A stretch of 43,479 bases of DNA from Clostridiales bacterium (GTDB taxonomy: Bacteria > Bacillota > Clostridia > Saccharofermentanales > Saccharofermentanaceae): contig JAGAXM010000036.1 in NCBI GenBank assembly GCA_017940895.1, positions 1 to 43,479 on the forward strand, read 5' to 3'. Positions 33,847-42,187 of the stretch are shown here, piece after piece. The first letter of the stretch is position 1. Each line of letters starts with the position of its first letter. The translations under genes and the position numbers were made by a program. The notes below the pieces were generated by a model. The model was not told the DNA's origin. It did not search any database and saw only the letters and a list, made by a program, of their open reading frames with translations.

Positions 33847-35025
33847 TCAGTTATAAAGGAACTCTTCACCGCCGTAACGGATGACAACTTCATTCTCGGA
33901 GCCCTCAGGCAGTCCCTCTACATGACCTACAATCCTTGCATCGATATTGAAGGACTGTGCGATGGCGATGATACCTGCAGCAGCCTCCTCGGAGTTGCAG
34001 TAGAACTCGATTCTGTGACCACAGTTAAATACCTGGAACATCTCCTTCATCGGGATATCGCCGGAATCGTAGATTGCCTTGAACAGCGGGGGCAGCTCGA
34101 ACAGATTATCCTTAACGTATCTTACGTTCTTACCGAAGTCACGGCACTTAGCCTGTCCGCCGCCTGTGCAGTGGATGATACCGTTGACGTTTCCTCTGTA
34201 GTTATCAAGCACGCGTGCGATAACAGGCAGGAATGTTCTCGTAGGAGAAAGGATAGCCTCACCTACTGTCTGCTCGGAGCCCGGAAGCTTATCCGTAAGT
34301 CTGAACTTACCGCAGTAAACCTTATCCTCGGGAATCGTAGATGAGAAAGACTCCTTAAAGTTCTCATAATAGTACTTGGAAAGGAGCAGGTGTCTTGCAG
34401 CAGTAAGACCGTTGCTCGACATACCTGAATTATAAGAATCCTCATATGTTGCCTGACCGAAGGAAGCGAGACCTACGATAACGTCTCCGGGATGGATGTT
34501 AGCGGCATTTACGATATCTGTTCTCTTAGCACGTGCAACGATCGTGGAGTCAACGATAAGAGTCTGAACGAGATCTCCCACGTCAGCTGTCTCGCCGCCG
34601 CACATTGTGATGTTGATACCGAGATCTGCAAGCTTAGCGATCATCTCGTCGTAGCCTTCGATGACCTTAGCGATAGCCTTGCCGTCAACGCGGTGTGCAT
34701 TACGTCCGATTGTATTTGAAAGCGAAAGGTTCTTGTAAGCACCTACACAAGCGAGGTCGTCCGTATTCATTACGAGCGAATCCTGTGCAAGTCCCTTGAA
34801 CCAGTCGTAGTTCCCTGTCTCTTTATACATCAGGTACGCTACAGAAGACTTGGTGCCTGCTCCGTCTGCGTGGATAGCCGTGCAGTACTCCGGATCTCCC
34901 GCGATATCGGGAATAAGCTTCGCGAATGCTCCGGGGAACACACCCTTGTCCTGATTCTTTACAGCTGCCTTTACCTCGTCCTTTGTAGGTGATACGCCTC
35001 TGCTCAAGTAAGATTCTGCGCCCAT
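33847..35025 (-). CDS. purM: AIR synthase, phosphoribosylformylglycinamidine cyclo-ligase of the Bacteroidetes-like type
   Basis: 392 residues, longer than the usual 330-350 of Firmicute PurM. The sequence follows the form I know from Bacteroidetes: RGVSPTKDEVKAAVKNQDKG, HADGAGTKSS, MNTDDLACVGA, TMCGGETADVGD, SSNGLTAARH, LSPTRTFLPV and HCTGGGQAKC. The GVDIDAG and GGFGG motifs of standard PurM are absent. It should close the imidazole ring of AIR with ATP. No other pur gene is nearby. AGGAGA precedes the ATG. It follows rnpB by 27 nt without a terminator and may be co-transcribed with it. Confidence 0.85.
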   Translation of the reverse strand: MGAESYLSRGVSPTKDEVKAAVKNQDKGVFPGAFAKLIPDIAGDPEYCTAIHADGAGTKSSVAYLMYKETGNYDWFKGLAQDSLVMNTDDLACVGAYKNLSLSNTIGRNAHRVDGKAIAKVIEGYDEMIAKLADLGINITMCGGETADVGDLVQTLIVDSTIVARAKRTDIVNAANIHPGDVIVGLASFGQATYEDSYNSGMSSNGLTAARHLLLSKYYYENFKESFSSTIPEDKVYCGKFRLTDKLPGSEQTVGEAILSPTRTFLPVIARVLDNYRGNVNGIIHCTGGGQAKCRDFGKNVRYVKDNLFELPPLFKAIYDSGDIPMKEMFQVFNCGHRIEFYCNSEEAAAGIIAIAQSFNIDARIVGHVEGLPEGSENEVVIRYGGEEFLYN

Positions 35026-35052
35026 GATGTCTCTCCTTCTAATTTAATGTTT

Positions 35053-35407
35053 CCGACACGGCCGGTAAGCCGGGTTCTGTTAAATGCAATCATCTATCTG
35101 TGGCCTACAGTTGCCCATAGGCTCAAGCCGTCTCCTAAGACCCGCGGACCACGGTTGCCTTCCACGACGTTGCTTCGGGTGGGGTTTACAAGGCCTTCAT
35201 GTCTCCATGAAGCCGGTGAGCTCTTACCTCGCCTTTTCATCCTTGCTCTGTCGCTCCGAGAAGCCACAGGGCGGTTTTCTTTTCTGTTGCACTTTCCTTA
35301 AAGTCGCCTTCACCGGGCGTTACCCGGCACCCTTGTCCTGTGAAGCCCGGACTTTCCTCACGCACCGGCTTTCGCCACTGGTGCCCGCGATTGCCTCGGT
35401 CGGTCGG
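35053..35407 (-). ncRNA. rnpB: RNase P RNA, bacterial type A
   Basis: The minus strand has the conserved GAGGAAAGTCCGGGC core near the 5' end, GGAAAGTGCAACAGAAA, the P15-like GGTGAAGGCGAC region and the CR-V-like ACAGATAGATGATTGC segment before AACAGAACCCGGCTTA. P1 can form from the ends (CCGAC at the 5' end, GTCGG at the 3' end), which sets the borders to within a few nt. It is the catalytic RNA that trims tRNA 5' leaders. Long open frames across it are chance. It lies between nif3 and purM. Confidence 0.95.
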
Positions 35408-35419
35408 AAAACAGACTAA

Positions 35420-36196
35420 TTATAACACACTCTCGTATCCCGGCTCATAGAAGAACTGCACATCCGGGAACCTCTCTTCGAGTACATTCTTGAGATTTTC
35501 CATAAAAACGCGCTCGGTGGCATTATGTCCCGCGATGACCGACAGGATACCCTTGTGCGCCAGAAGCAACGTAACATGATGCTTGATCTCGCCCGACACG
35601 ACAAGATCCGCGCCGCTTGCCACTACCGCAGGGATATCATCCTCTTCGAAAGACCCGCCCTGCACGAAAACCCTGCGCAGAGTGTTCTCCTTGCTGTTGA
35701 TGCTGATCGTACCCGTGCTGTTAAGAGCTTTTCGTATAGTCTCCATATAGTCGCCGAGCTTAACTTCCTCAGGGAGCTCGTAATAAGCGCCGTAAGCACA
35801 GTCCTCGAGTTCCCTTACAGTCTCGGGCACCGCGCCGAGTTTACGCGCAAGCACGAAGTTACTGTACTCTGAAGCCTTATCAAGGTTGGTGTGAGCGGCA
35901 TAGCATGTGATGTCATTCTTGATCATAAGCGACAGCAGCGCGCCGTTCGTGTCTTCCATGCTCACGGTATCGATTCCGCCGAAGATCAGAGGGTGATGCG
36001 ACAGAAGAAGATTCGCACCTTCCTTCTTGCACCTTGTTATCGCTGCCGAAGTCGTATCGAGGCTTAACACTACGGACGTTACCTTCTCGTCGCGCTTGCC
36101 TGTCATGAGTCCGGGATTATCCCACGATTCCGCGGTCTCCGGCGGGCAGATCGAATCCATAAAGTCTGTGATATCTTTGATCCTGGTCATCATCAA
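35420..36196 (-). CDS. Nif3-like dinuclear metal centre protein
   Basis: About 258 residues. The metal ligand motifs SHHPLIFGG near residue 65, HTNLD near 100, GEIKHH near 205 and IAGHNATE near 222 are all present. It forms hexameric toroids in relatives (GTP cyclohydrolase I type 2/NIF3); the physiological role is unsettled. Three ATG codons in a row begin the gene after AGGAGG; the second has the best spacing. It overlaps the trmK stop and almost always follows trmK in Firmicutes. Confidence 0.93.
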   Translation of the reverse strand: MMMTRIKDITDFMDSICPPETAESWDNPGLMTGKRDEKVTSVVLSLDTTSAAITRCKKEGANLLLSHHPLIFGGIDTVSMEDTNGALLSLMIKNDITCYAAHTNLDKASEYSNFVLARKLGAVPETVRELEDCAYGAYYELPEEVKLGDYMETIRKALNSTGTISINSKENTLRRVFVQGGSFEEDDIPAVVASGADLVVSGEIKHHVTLLLAHKGILSVIAGHNATERVFMENLKNVLEERFPDVQFFYEPGYESVL

Positions 36197-36885
36197 ACCT
36201 CCTCGAGCATTCTTCTTATCTCTTCGTCGCCTCTTTGTGAGAGGGCAAATCTCTTGTCGAGCCTGTCCTTATATCCCATTACCAAAGGCTCGTTATTCTC
36301 TATACGTTTAAGTATAACAGGACCGATGTATTTCTCCTTAAGCGTGAACTCACGGGGGACCCCGTTATATACAACCTTCATGAGCACATAGAATAATCCT
36401 CTGTCCTCGCACGCATTCTCATCTTTGATCTCGAATCCGTTCGTAAAAAGATACTCGCGAAGTCTGTCCGAAGACTTCTGAGGCTGCAGAACCCATGTGA
36501 TAGTCTTAAGGAAAGCTTTGTCCTCGCGCTCTTTTACGCGGGACAGAATATCTACCATATTATTGCCGCCGAGGCCCGCCATAACAACGATATCGCCCTC
36601 GTGAAGCGTCACGCCGTCAAGACCGTCGGTACAGTAAACTTCGGTTCTGTCCGCATATCCGAACATGCGTAAAGTATCCTCGGATCTTTGTGCGGGGGCT
36701 TTATGTATATCAGTGAGCACCGCCTGCGCGAAGTTGTCGTTAATGAGTGAGTATAAAGACAGATGTCCGTGATCGGAGCCTACATCTATTATTCTTCGTT
36801 CGGTAAGACCGCTCTCGCCCTCCACCGCCATATCGTGGACAGCTTTAAGTCTCGGGGATAAGAATTCTTCTGCCGGATTGATCAC
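36193..36885 (-). CDS. trmK: tRNA (adenine(22)-N(1))-methyltransferase
   Basis: 230 residues. The Rossmann motif is DVGSDHGHLSLY near residue 30, followed by VVMAGLGGNNMV near 100 and LQPQKSSDRLREYL near 130, all typical of TrmK. It methylates A22 in tRNA. It overlaps dnaG by 4 nt and nif3 by 4 nt, so the three are translationally coupled. In most Firmicutes rpoD lies between dnaG and trmK; here it is missing. Confidence 0.93.
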   Translation of the reverse strand: MINPAEEFLSPRLKAVHDMAVEGESGLTERRIIDVGSDHGHLSLYSLINDNFAQAVLTDIHKAPAQRSEDTLRMFGYADRTEVYCTDGLDGVTLHEGDIVVMAGLGGNNMVDILSRVKEREDKAFLKTITWVLQPQKSSDRLREYLFTNGFEIKDENACEDRGLFYVLMKVVYNGVPREFTLKEKYIGPVILKRIENNEPLVMGYKDRLDKRFALSQRGDEEIRRMLEEV

Positions 36886-38789
36886 AGGCTCGATCTCTTC
36901 TGCTGCAGCATCTGATAGTATTTATCCAGTTTGTCGATCATGGCTACTATCTCCTGCTTCTTGTTATCGTCTTCAGTCTTGTTATAGAGCTCCTGAAGCT
37001 TAAGAAGCTCCTTGGAACACTTATCGCAGCGCACGCCGTAAAGACACTTCTTATACTTGGCGATCTCTGCTTCTTCTGTAGGCTCCTGCGGAACGCGTTC
37101 ACACATTACCATATAAAACTTCTCTGCCTGCATGCCGTTAAACAGCATCTCGGAAAGCTTGTTAATAAGAAGGGCTTCATTGACTCCCCTCTTGGCATCA
37201 AAGTGCTTAAGGAAGAAGTCTACCGCCTCTTTAAGATTATCGCCCCGGAAATCATTCTTGCGGATAACATCCGTGAGTTCTATCTTGCTTTGATCGGCCA
37301 GCACGGGACCGAGTCTTACAGCACGTACGAACAGCTCGATCTCATCTTTGGTAACGATATCAGCCTTGGGAGCGGAATCTCTGGAGGCTTCCTTACGCTG
37401 CTCGATCTGGGCTGCTTCTTCGCGTTCCTGCTCACGCTGGTCGATACTGCGCTGCCTGTTTATGCCTTCGCGCTCGGCATGCTCCATAGCGGATACTATA
37501 GTCTCGGAACGAGCACCTAAGTACTGTGCCGCCTGAGCCGCCATCTTCTCACGCTTGATCGGGTCGTACAGCCAGGAACCGTACGTGATTATGTCCTCCT
37601 GGAACTTCGTCTGATCAAGTCCCGACTCGGAGTCATAGTTATCGTCGTAAGCACGGCTAAACAGGTAATCGTTAACATCCTTGGCACTCTTAACTACAGC
37701 CTTGAACGCCTCCGCACCGTTAGCCTTGATGTACTCGTCAGGATCCTTGCCGTTAGGCACCGCAGCGATCCTGATCCTAATCTTGATGCCCGTCATCCTT
37801 CTTAAGTACTCAAGCATCATCTTGGATGCACGCAAAGCCGCGGTCTTACCTGCATTGTCACTGTCGAAAAAGAAAACTACTTCATCCGCATACTTGGATG
37901 CAAGCTGCAGCTGGCTGTCTGTAAAAGCAGTACCCAACGCCGCGACAGCATTGGTGATACCTGCCTGATGCATCGCGATGGCATCCATATAGCCCTCGAC
38001 AATGATCAGCTGCTTGCTCTTTGACTGCTTGGCAAAATTGAGCGCATATAAGTGCTTCTGCTTCTTATATACAAGCGAATCCGGAGAATTAACGTACTTG
38101 GGGAGTTCAGGACCCAGGTTACGTCCACCGAAAGCGATGATCTTACCGAACGCATCAAAGATAGGCACGATAAGTCTTCCCCTGAACAGATCGATGAGAT
38201 TGCCGTTCTTCGCAGTCGTGAACAGACCGCTGTCCTTAAGGTCTGCATCATCGTAACCTTTCTGCTTGAGAAATCTGTAAAGATAGTCGAAGCCGTCGGG
38301 CGCATACCCGATACCGAAGTTCACGAGAGTCTTCTGTGACAGCTGTCTCTTGGCAGCATAATCGCGCGCAGCTTTACCGACATCGGAATTGAAGCTTTTG
38401 TAGTAGAAGCCTGCCGCATCCGTAAGGATGTTCATGACACGCTTTTTACGGTCTTTAAGATCACTTGCGCCCTTGCTGTCGTCTTCTCCCCACTCTACCG
38501 GAACACCGTACTGGTCGCCTAAGAACTTAACCGCTTCAGGGAAAGACAGCTTCTCGATCTCCATTATAAAACCGATTGCATTGCCGCCCTTCTGACAGCC
38601 CCAGCACTTATATAAACCTCTCTGAGGATTAACCGAGAAAGACGGAGTATTTTCCGAATGAAAAGGACACAGGCCAAAAAGATTCTGGCCTGTTCTCTTC
38701 GTAAACGTTACGTACTTCCCTACGACCGACTCGATGTCGGCACGGGAAAGCACTTCGTCAATAGTACTTTCCGGTATTTTCTTAGACAT
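36882..38789 (-). CDS. dnaG: DNA primase
   Basis: 635 residues. The N-terminal CHC2 zinc finger has C41-x2-H44 and C62-x2-C65. The catalytic core shows FGGRNL, the TOPRIM IIVEGYMDAIA and FFFDSDNAG acidic motifs. The long C-terminal part should bind the DnaB helicase. It makes RNA primers for replication. It starts 12 nt after yajC and overlaps trmK, in a run from dapA to nif3. The usual partner rpoD is absent. Confidence 0.97.
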   Translation of the reverse strand: MSKKIPESTIDEVLSRADIESVVGKYVTFTKRTGQNLFGLCPFHSENTPSFSVNPQRGLYKCWGCQKGGNAIGFIMEIEKLSFPEAVKFLGDQYGVPVEWGEDDSKGASDLKDRKKRVMNILTDAAGFYYKSFNSDVGKAARDYAAKRQLSQKTLVNFGIGYAPDGFDYLYRFLKQKGYDDADLKDSGLFTTAKNGNLIDLFRGRLIVPIFDAFGKIIAFGGRNLGPELPKYVNSPDSLVYKKQKHLYALNFAKQSKSKQLIIVEGYMDAIAMHQAGITNAVAALGTAFTDSQLQLASKYADEVVFFFDSDNAGKTAALRASKMMLEYLRRMTGIKIRIRIAAVPNGKDPDEYIKANGAEAFKAVVKSAKDVNDYLFSRAYDDNYDSESGLDQTKFQEDIITYGSWLYDPIKREKMAAQAAQYLGARSETIVSAMEHAEREGINRQRSIDQREQEREEAAQIEQRKEASRDSAPKADIVTKDEIELFVRAVRLGPVLADQSKIELTDVIRKNDFRGDNLKEAVDFFLKHFDAKRGVNEALLINKLSEMLFNGMQAEKFYMVMCERVPQEPTEEAEIAKYKKCLYGVRCDKCSKELLKLQELYNKTEDDNKKQEIVAMIDKLDKYYQMLQQKRSSL

Positions 38790-38801
38790 TAAATCCGTTA
38801 A

Positions 38802-39161
38802 TTACTTCTTGTCTTTACCCTTCTTATCGGAATCAGATTCGCTGTTTCTGGGGATAACTGTCTGAATAGCACCCTTTGTGTAAGAAACGGGTGTATTTGC
38901 AGCTGATGTGTAGATAGTAACCTCTTCTTCACCGATGTTAGCTACGATACCTACGAGACCGCCGATAGTTACAACCTTATCGCCGATGCAAAGCTTATCC
39001 ATCTGCTCCTTGAGCTTCTTGTCTCTCTTCTTCTGGGGAAGGTAGATCATGAAGTACATGATAGCGCCGAAAAGCGCGATCATACCTACGCCCATGATGA
39101 GATCCATCTGAGTGTATCCGCCCTGTGCAGGTGCATCAGCGGCAAGAATTAAATTAAACAT
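38802..39161 (-). CDS. yajC: preprotein translocase subunit YajC
   Basis: 119 residues. One membrane segment (about 22-43) ends in the YLPQKKRDKKLKEQ motif. The following DKLCIGDKVVTIGGLVG is the YajC signature, and the tail is Lys/Asp-rich. It associates with SecDF. Here it sits between dapB (2 nt) and dnaG (12 nt), not with tgt/secD as is more common. Confidence 0.96.
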   Translation of the reverse strand: MFNLILAADAPAQGGYTQMDLIMGVGMIALFGAIMYFMIYLPQKKRDKKLKEQMDKLCIGDKVVTIGGLVGIVANIGEEEVTIYTSAANTPVSYTKGAIQTVIPRNSESDSDKKGKDKK

Positions 39162-39163
39162 CC

Positions 39164-39937
39164 TTAGTCCTCCTTATCGAAGGCACCGGCGATCATGTCA
39201 TCCATGTTATACATACCGGGCTTCTTATCCTGAATATATTTAGCAGCAGCCAGCGCGCCCCTTGCGAAAGCATCCCTGGTCTTGGCACTGTGTGATATCT
39301 TAACAGTTTCCTCGTCACTTATAAAGTAGACTTCATGCTCGCCTACGATATTGCCGCCTCTGATAGCGGAGATGCCCATCTCCTTATCGCCTCTTGCCTG
39401 CATTCTCGAGTGTCTCTCATAAACATATTCGAGCTCGTTATTGCAGGATTCGTTGATAGCATCGGCGATCATCATGGCTGTTCCGGAAGGAGCATCAAGC
39501 TTTCTTCTGTGATGAGCCTCGAGGATCTCGATATCGAATCCGGGATAGAGTGTCTTTGCTGCCTGCTTAACAAGTCCGATGAGCACGTTGATACCGAGGC
39601 TCATGTTAGCGGACTTGAATACCGCGATCTTCGCCGAAGCGTCCTGAAGCTTGGCAAGTGTAGCCTCATCAAGACCTGTAGTACAGCATACGAGAGGCTT
39701 GTTCAGGCTCAAAGCAGCATCAATAACCGAGGGAACACCCTTGGCATTGGAGAAATCGATGATGGCATCGAAGTCTACGTCGCACTTATCGAGACTCTCG
39801 AATACAGGATAAGCAAATCCGTTGTTGTTAACTATGTCTGCACCGGCTACGACCTCGAAGTCATCGCTTTCGAGAGCCATAGCTGATATAGCACGACCCA
39901 TTCTTCCGCAGCAGCCGTTAAGGAAAATTCTTGTCAT
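39164..39937 (-). CDS. dapB: 4-hydroxy-tetrahydrodipicolinate reductase
   Basis: 257 residues. The N-terminal Rossmann motif is NGCCGRMGR. The catalytic stretch HHRRKLDAPSGTA (His-His-Lys) is near residue 140, and IRGGNIVGEHEV follows. It acts after DapA in lysine and cell-wall diaminopimelate synthesis. It lies 36 nt after dapA. Confidence 0.97.
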   Translation of the reverse strand: MTRIFLNGCCGRMGRAISAMALESDDFEVVAGADIVNNNGFAYPVFESLDKCDVDFDAIIDFSNAKGVPSVIDAALSLNKPLVCCTTGLDEATLAKLQDASAKIAVFKSANMSLGINVLIGLVKQAAKTLYPGFDIEILEAHHRRKLDAPSGTAMMIADAINESCNNELEYVYERHSRMQARGDKEMGISAIRGGNIVGEHEVYFISDEETVKISHSAKTRDAFARGALAAAKYIQDKKPGMYNMDDMIAGAFDKED

Positions 39938-39973
39938 GTTGTTATATCTCCTTGGAGTATCTTGCCCGTGTTA

Positions 39974-40867
39974 TCAGGCAAAGAAAGATGTGAGAGCAGA
40001 AGTATCGTAAAGCTTCAGAGCTTCCTCTACCTTCTTACGTCCGCCCTCGCTCAAATCGCTTAAAGGCATTCTGCAGTGTCCGACATTGATGCCGAGCATG
40101 TTGATAGCTTCCTTAACAGGAATAGGATTAACCTCGCAGAACATAGCCTTAACGAGCGGGATAACCTCGATCTGCATATCTCTTGCCTTCTTGATGTCTC
40201 CGTTAAGGTAAGAGTGGATCATTGTTGATGTGAATTCAGGAATGAGGTTAGCCGTAACGGAGATAACACCCTTAGCGCCGAGAGATACCATAGGAATGGC
40301 AAGTCCGTCTTCACCGGAATAGAATGTGTATCTGTCACCGCACTCACTGAATGCTTCAGGAACCTGTCCGAGATTACACTCCTTAACAGCAACGATATTC
40401 TGCTGGTCAGCCAGCTTGCTCAATACATAAGGGCTGATGTTAACGTTCGTTCTGGAAGGAACATTATACAGAATGAGCGGAATATCTACACTGCTAGCGA
40501 TTGCCTTATAGTGAGCAACAAGTCCGTCAGGTGTGCACTTATTGTAATAAGGAGTTACTACGAGAGCAGCATCCGCACCGAGCTGCTGAGCCTTCTTCGT
40601 AAGTTCGATTCCGTACTTGGTATCGTTAGAACCTGTACCTGCAATTACGGGAACTCTTCCTGCAACTGTATCAACAGCGCACTTGATGGCAGCTACATGC
40701 TCCTCATCATCCATCGTCGCAGCCTCACCTGTAGAACCGCAGATTACGATAGCATCCGTCTTATTGGCGATGTGGAACTCGATAAGCTTCTCAAGCTTAG
40801 GGAAGTCAATCCCGGTATCTGTAAAAGGTGTAACGATAGCTACTGCTGAACCTTCGAAAATAGCCAT
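39974..40867 (-). CDS. dapA: 4-hydroxy-tetrahydrodipicolinate synthase
   Basis: 297 residues from the ATG at 40867, which has AGGAGGG upstream. I do not use the longer frame starting at 40927 because it would overlap the promoter. The Schiff-base lysine is K162 in VAVKECN, the GSTGEA motif is near 44, and VTPYYNK with its catalytic tyrosine is near 107. It condenses pyruvate with aspartate semialdehyde. First gene of a long operon. Confidence 0.97.
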   Translation of the reverse strand: MAIFEGSAVAIVTPFTDTGIDFPKLEKLIEFHIANKTDAIVICGSTGEAATMDDEEHVAAIKCAVDTVAGRVPVIAGTGSNDTKYGIELTKKAQQLGADAALVVTPYYNKCTPDGLVAHYKAIASSVDIPLILYNVPSRTNVNISPYVLSKLADQQNIVAVKECNLGQVPEAFSECGDRYTFYSGEDGLAIPMVSLGAKGVISVTANLIPEFTSTMIHSYLNGDIKKARDMQIEVIPLVKAMFCEVNPIPVKEAINMLGINVGHCRMPLSDLSEGGRKKVEEALKLYDTSALTSFFA

Positions 40868-40898
40868 TTTATAGCCCTCCTGGTAAAAAACTAATACA

Positions 40899-40927
40899 AT
40901 TTTACCTTCCGTAAAGTAGTGCGTCAA
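40899..40927 (-). promoter_or_regulatory. promoter of the dapA operon
   Basis: TTGACG (40922-40927) and TAAAAT (40899-40904), minus strand, with a 17-bp spacer. The leader is about 25 nt, too short for a lysine riboswitch. Confidence 0.8.
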
Positions 40928-41012
40928 TTATCCTTAAAGGGTGCACAACAGTACATCGTGAGCGGACAATTTGCCCTGTTTTCCGACTGAAAAACATGCT
41001 CTCGGAGACAGT

Positions 41013-41205
41013 CTGATGGCGTAATTTGCTTTTTAGTAATTCCGCCATCAGAAATGAGGTATTTTGATGGCGTAATCCGAGATTTGAGAATTCCGCCATC
41101 AGATTCAAGCAGATTGCATGGCTAAAAGCTCATTCTTGAGATTTAGCCATCAGAACACTGTGTTTTCGATGGCGTAAAGATGTTTTTTCGAGAAAGCGCC
41201 ATCAA
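41013..41205. repeat. array of four tandem palindromes, 51-52-nt period
   Basis: Four hairpins with arms at 41013-41021/41043-41051, 41065-41072/41094-41101, 41118-41126/41142-41150 and 41168-41174/41197-41203. Three share TGATGGCG/CGCCATCA arms. The third has ATGGCTAAA/TTTAGCCAT, where both arms changed together. Minus-strand unit starts at 41204, 41152, 41101 and 41050 are 51-52 nt apart. Loops (about 11-23 nt) and spacers (about 14-18 nt) differ. No T-runs follow, so they are not a string of terminators. The array lies right after the nuclease-like gene and upstream of the dapA promoter. The remaining bases (40928-41012) show nothing else. Confidence 0.9.
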
Positions 41206-41211
41206 CACACG

Positions 41212-42003
41212 TCATCTAAAGCTGCTTTCAATCATTTGATCCAGGACACGAAGATCCAACGGTGCAGTATAACTCTCCATAGTAGTGAACAGCTTCTCCC
41301 CGAGTGCGATTCCATTCATCACGTACTTATTAATTCGAAGAATAGTTGTATGGGCATACTCTTCATCTCCCATTTTGCCAAGATGTTCATAATAGATTTC
41401 CTTACGGTCGCTTATCCTCAGAATAGTAAAGTCAGGATGAAAGATTTTACCGCCGACGTTTATCGGACATTCATATTTATATGGAATACCCTTTGCTAAC
41501 AATCGGTTAGCGATCAGCTGCTCGGATTTTGATCTGACGCGCTCCCCTCGATCGGTCACATAATAAGGATCGCCCTCCCCGAAAGGTTTGTGTACATATG
41601 GAGTATTCAACCACTTATCTATATAAGCTTTATCAGGAAGTCTGACCGGAGTGATAATGCTTTGTCTCTGTTCTGATAACGATTCATAAACATCTTCAAA
41701 TGATCTTTCAGGATACCTTTTAAGAAATAACTCTATAGCTTTGCCCTCTGCCTCGGCAGCACGAAGTATTTTAAGATAGTAAGATCTTTGAGCCAGCGAG
41801 CAGATTAATTTCTTATCATATATCGGAGTTTTTCTGTTCTTTGCATAACCTTCGTAATCAGCATAGTAGTAAATATTGCCTCTTATCTGATGAATATGAA
41901 GATTACCTGCAGGAAGTGCCGAAAGACTTTTATCAACAGAAGCAATCAGTCTGTTGATTGTACTAAGGCGGCAGTTAAGCTGTTCGATCATTCTCTTTTT
42001 CAT
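41212..42003 (-). CDS. PD-(D/E)XK nuclease-like protein of unknown role
   Basis: About 263 residues from the ATG at 42003; a TTG at 42030 is an alternative, and neither has a clear ribosome site. The N-terminal half is helical and charged with a conserved-looking GNLHIHQIRGNIYYY strand pair. The C-terminal half has the order of a PD-(D/E)XK fold: Glu161 in VRSKSEQLIA, then KYECPI, Pro190-Asp191 in HPDFTI and Glu206 in IYYEHLGKMGDEEY. The usual ExK lysine is not at +2, though Lys210 is close. I recall similar uncharacterised proteins (YWEHFG variant) as frequent in gut Clostridia. Its stop lies 7 nt from the palindrome array, suggesting one unit. Confidence 0.6.
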   Translation of the reverse strand: MKKRMIEQLNCRLSTINRLIASVDKSLSALPAGNLHIHQIRGNIYYYADYEGYAKNRKTPIYDKKLICSLAQRSYYLKILRAAEAEGKAIELFLKRYPERSFEDVYESLSEQRQSIITPVRLPDKAYIDKWLNTPYVHKPFGEGDPYYVTDRGERVRSKSEQLIANRLLAKGIPYKYECPINVGGKIFHPDFTILRISDRKEIYYEHLGKMGDEEYAHTTILRINKYVMNGIALGEKLFTTMESYTAPLDLRVLDQMIESSFR

Positions 42004-42139
42004 ATGGAGATTATAGAAGGTAAAATTCAAGAAATATATGCTTTCCCAAAAGTCGGGAAAATTATGATGTTTTGGAACAAGTTTCTCTTGATTTGTCGGC
42101 GTTTGCAGGGCGTACCGCGTGAAAGATATAAAACAACAA

Positions 42140-42165
42140 AAAGGACCGTCCGGAGACGGTCCTTT
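42140..42165 (-). terminator. terminator of the surface protein gene
   Basis: AAAGGACCGTC (42140-42150) pairs perfectly with 42155-42165 across a 4-nt loop. The minus strand continues TTTTTGTTGTTTT. Confidence 0.85.
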
Positions 42166-42187
42166 CAGCTTTAAGTTTTACTGGATC

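Noticed and set aside
35047..35419. Plus-strand ORFs of 84 and 111 codons
   Set aside because: They lie across the RNase P RNA, whose conserved core is clear on the minus strand.
40868..41012. Lysine riboswitch before dapA
   Set aside because: The leader from the mapped promoter to dapA is only about 25 nt.
40902..41108. Coding ORF of 68 codons with a 17-residue peptide repeat (MAE...LRHQ)
   Set aside because: The peptide repeat only reflects the 51-nt palindrome period; the other two units have stops or another reading, so the constraint is on pairing, not protein.
41013..41205. CRISPR array
   Set aside because: The repeats are inverted and not identical, loops and spacers are too short, and no cas genes lie nearby.
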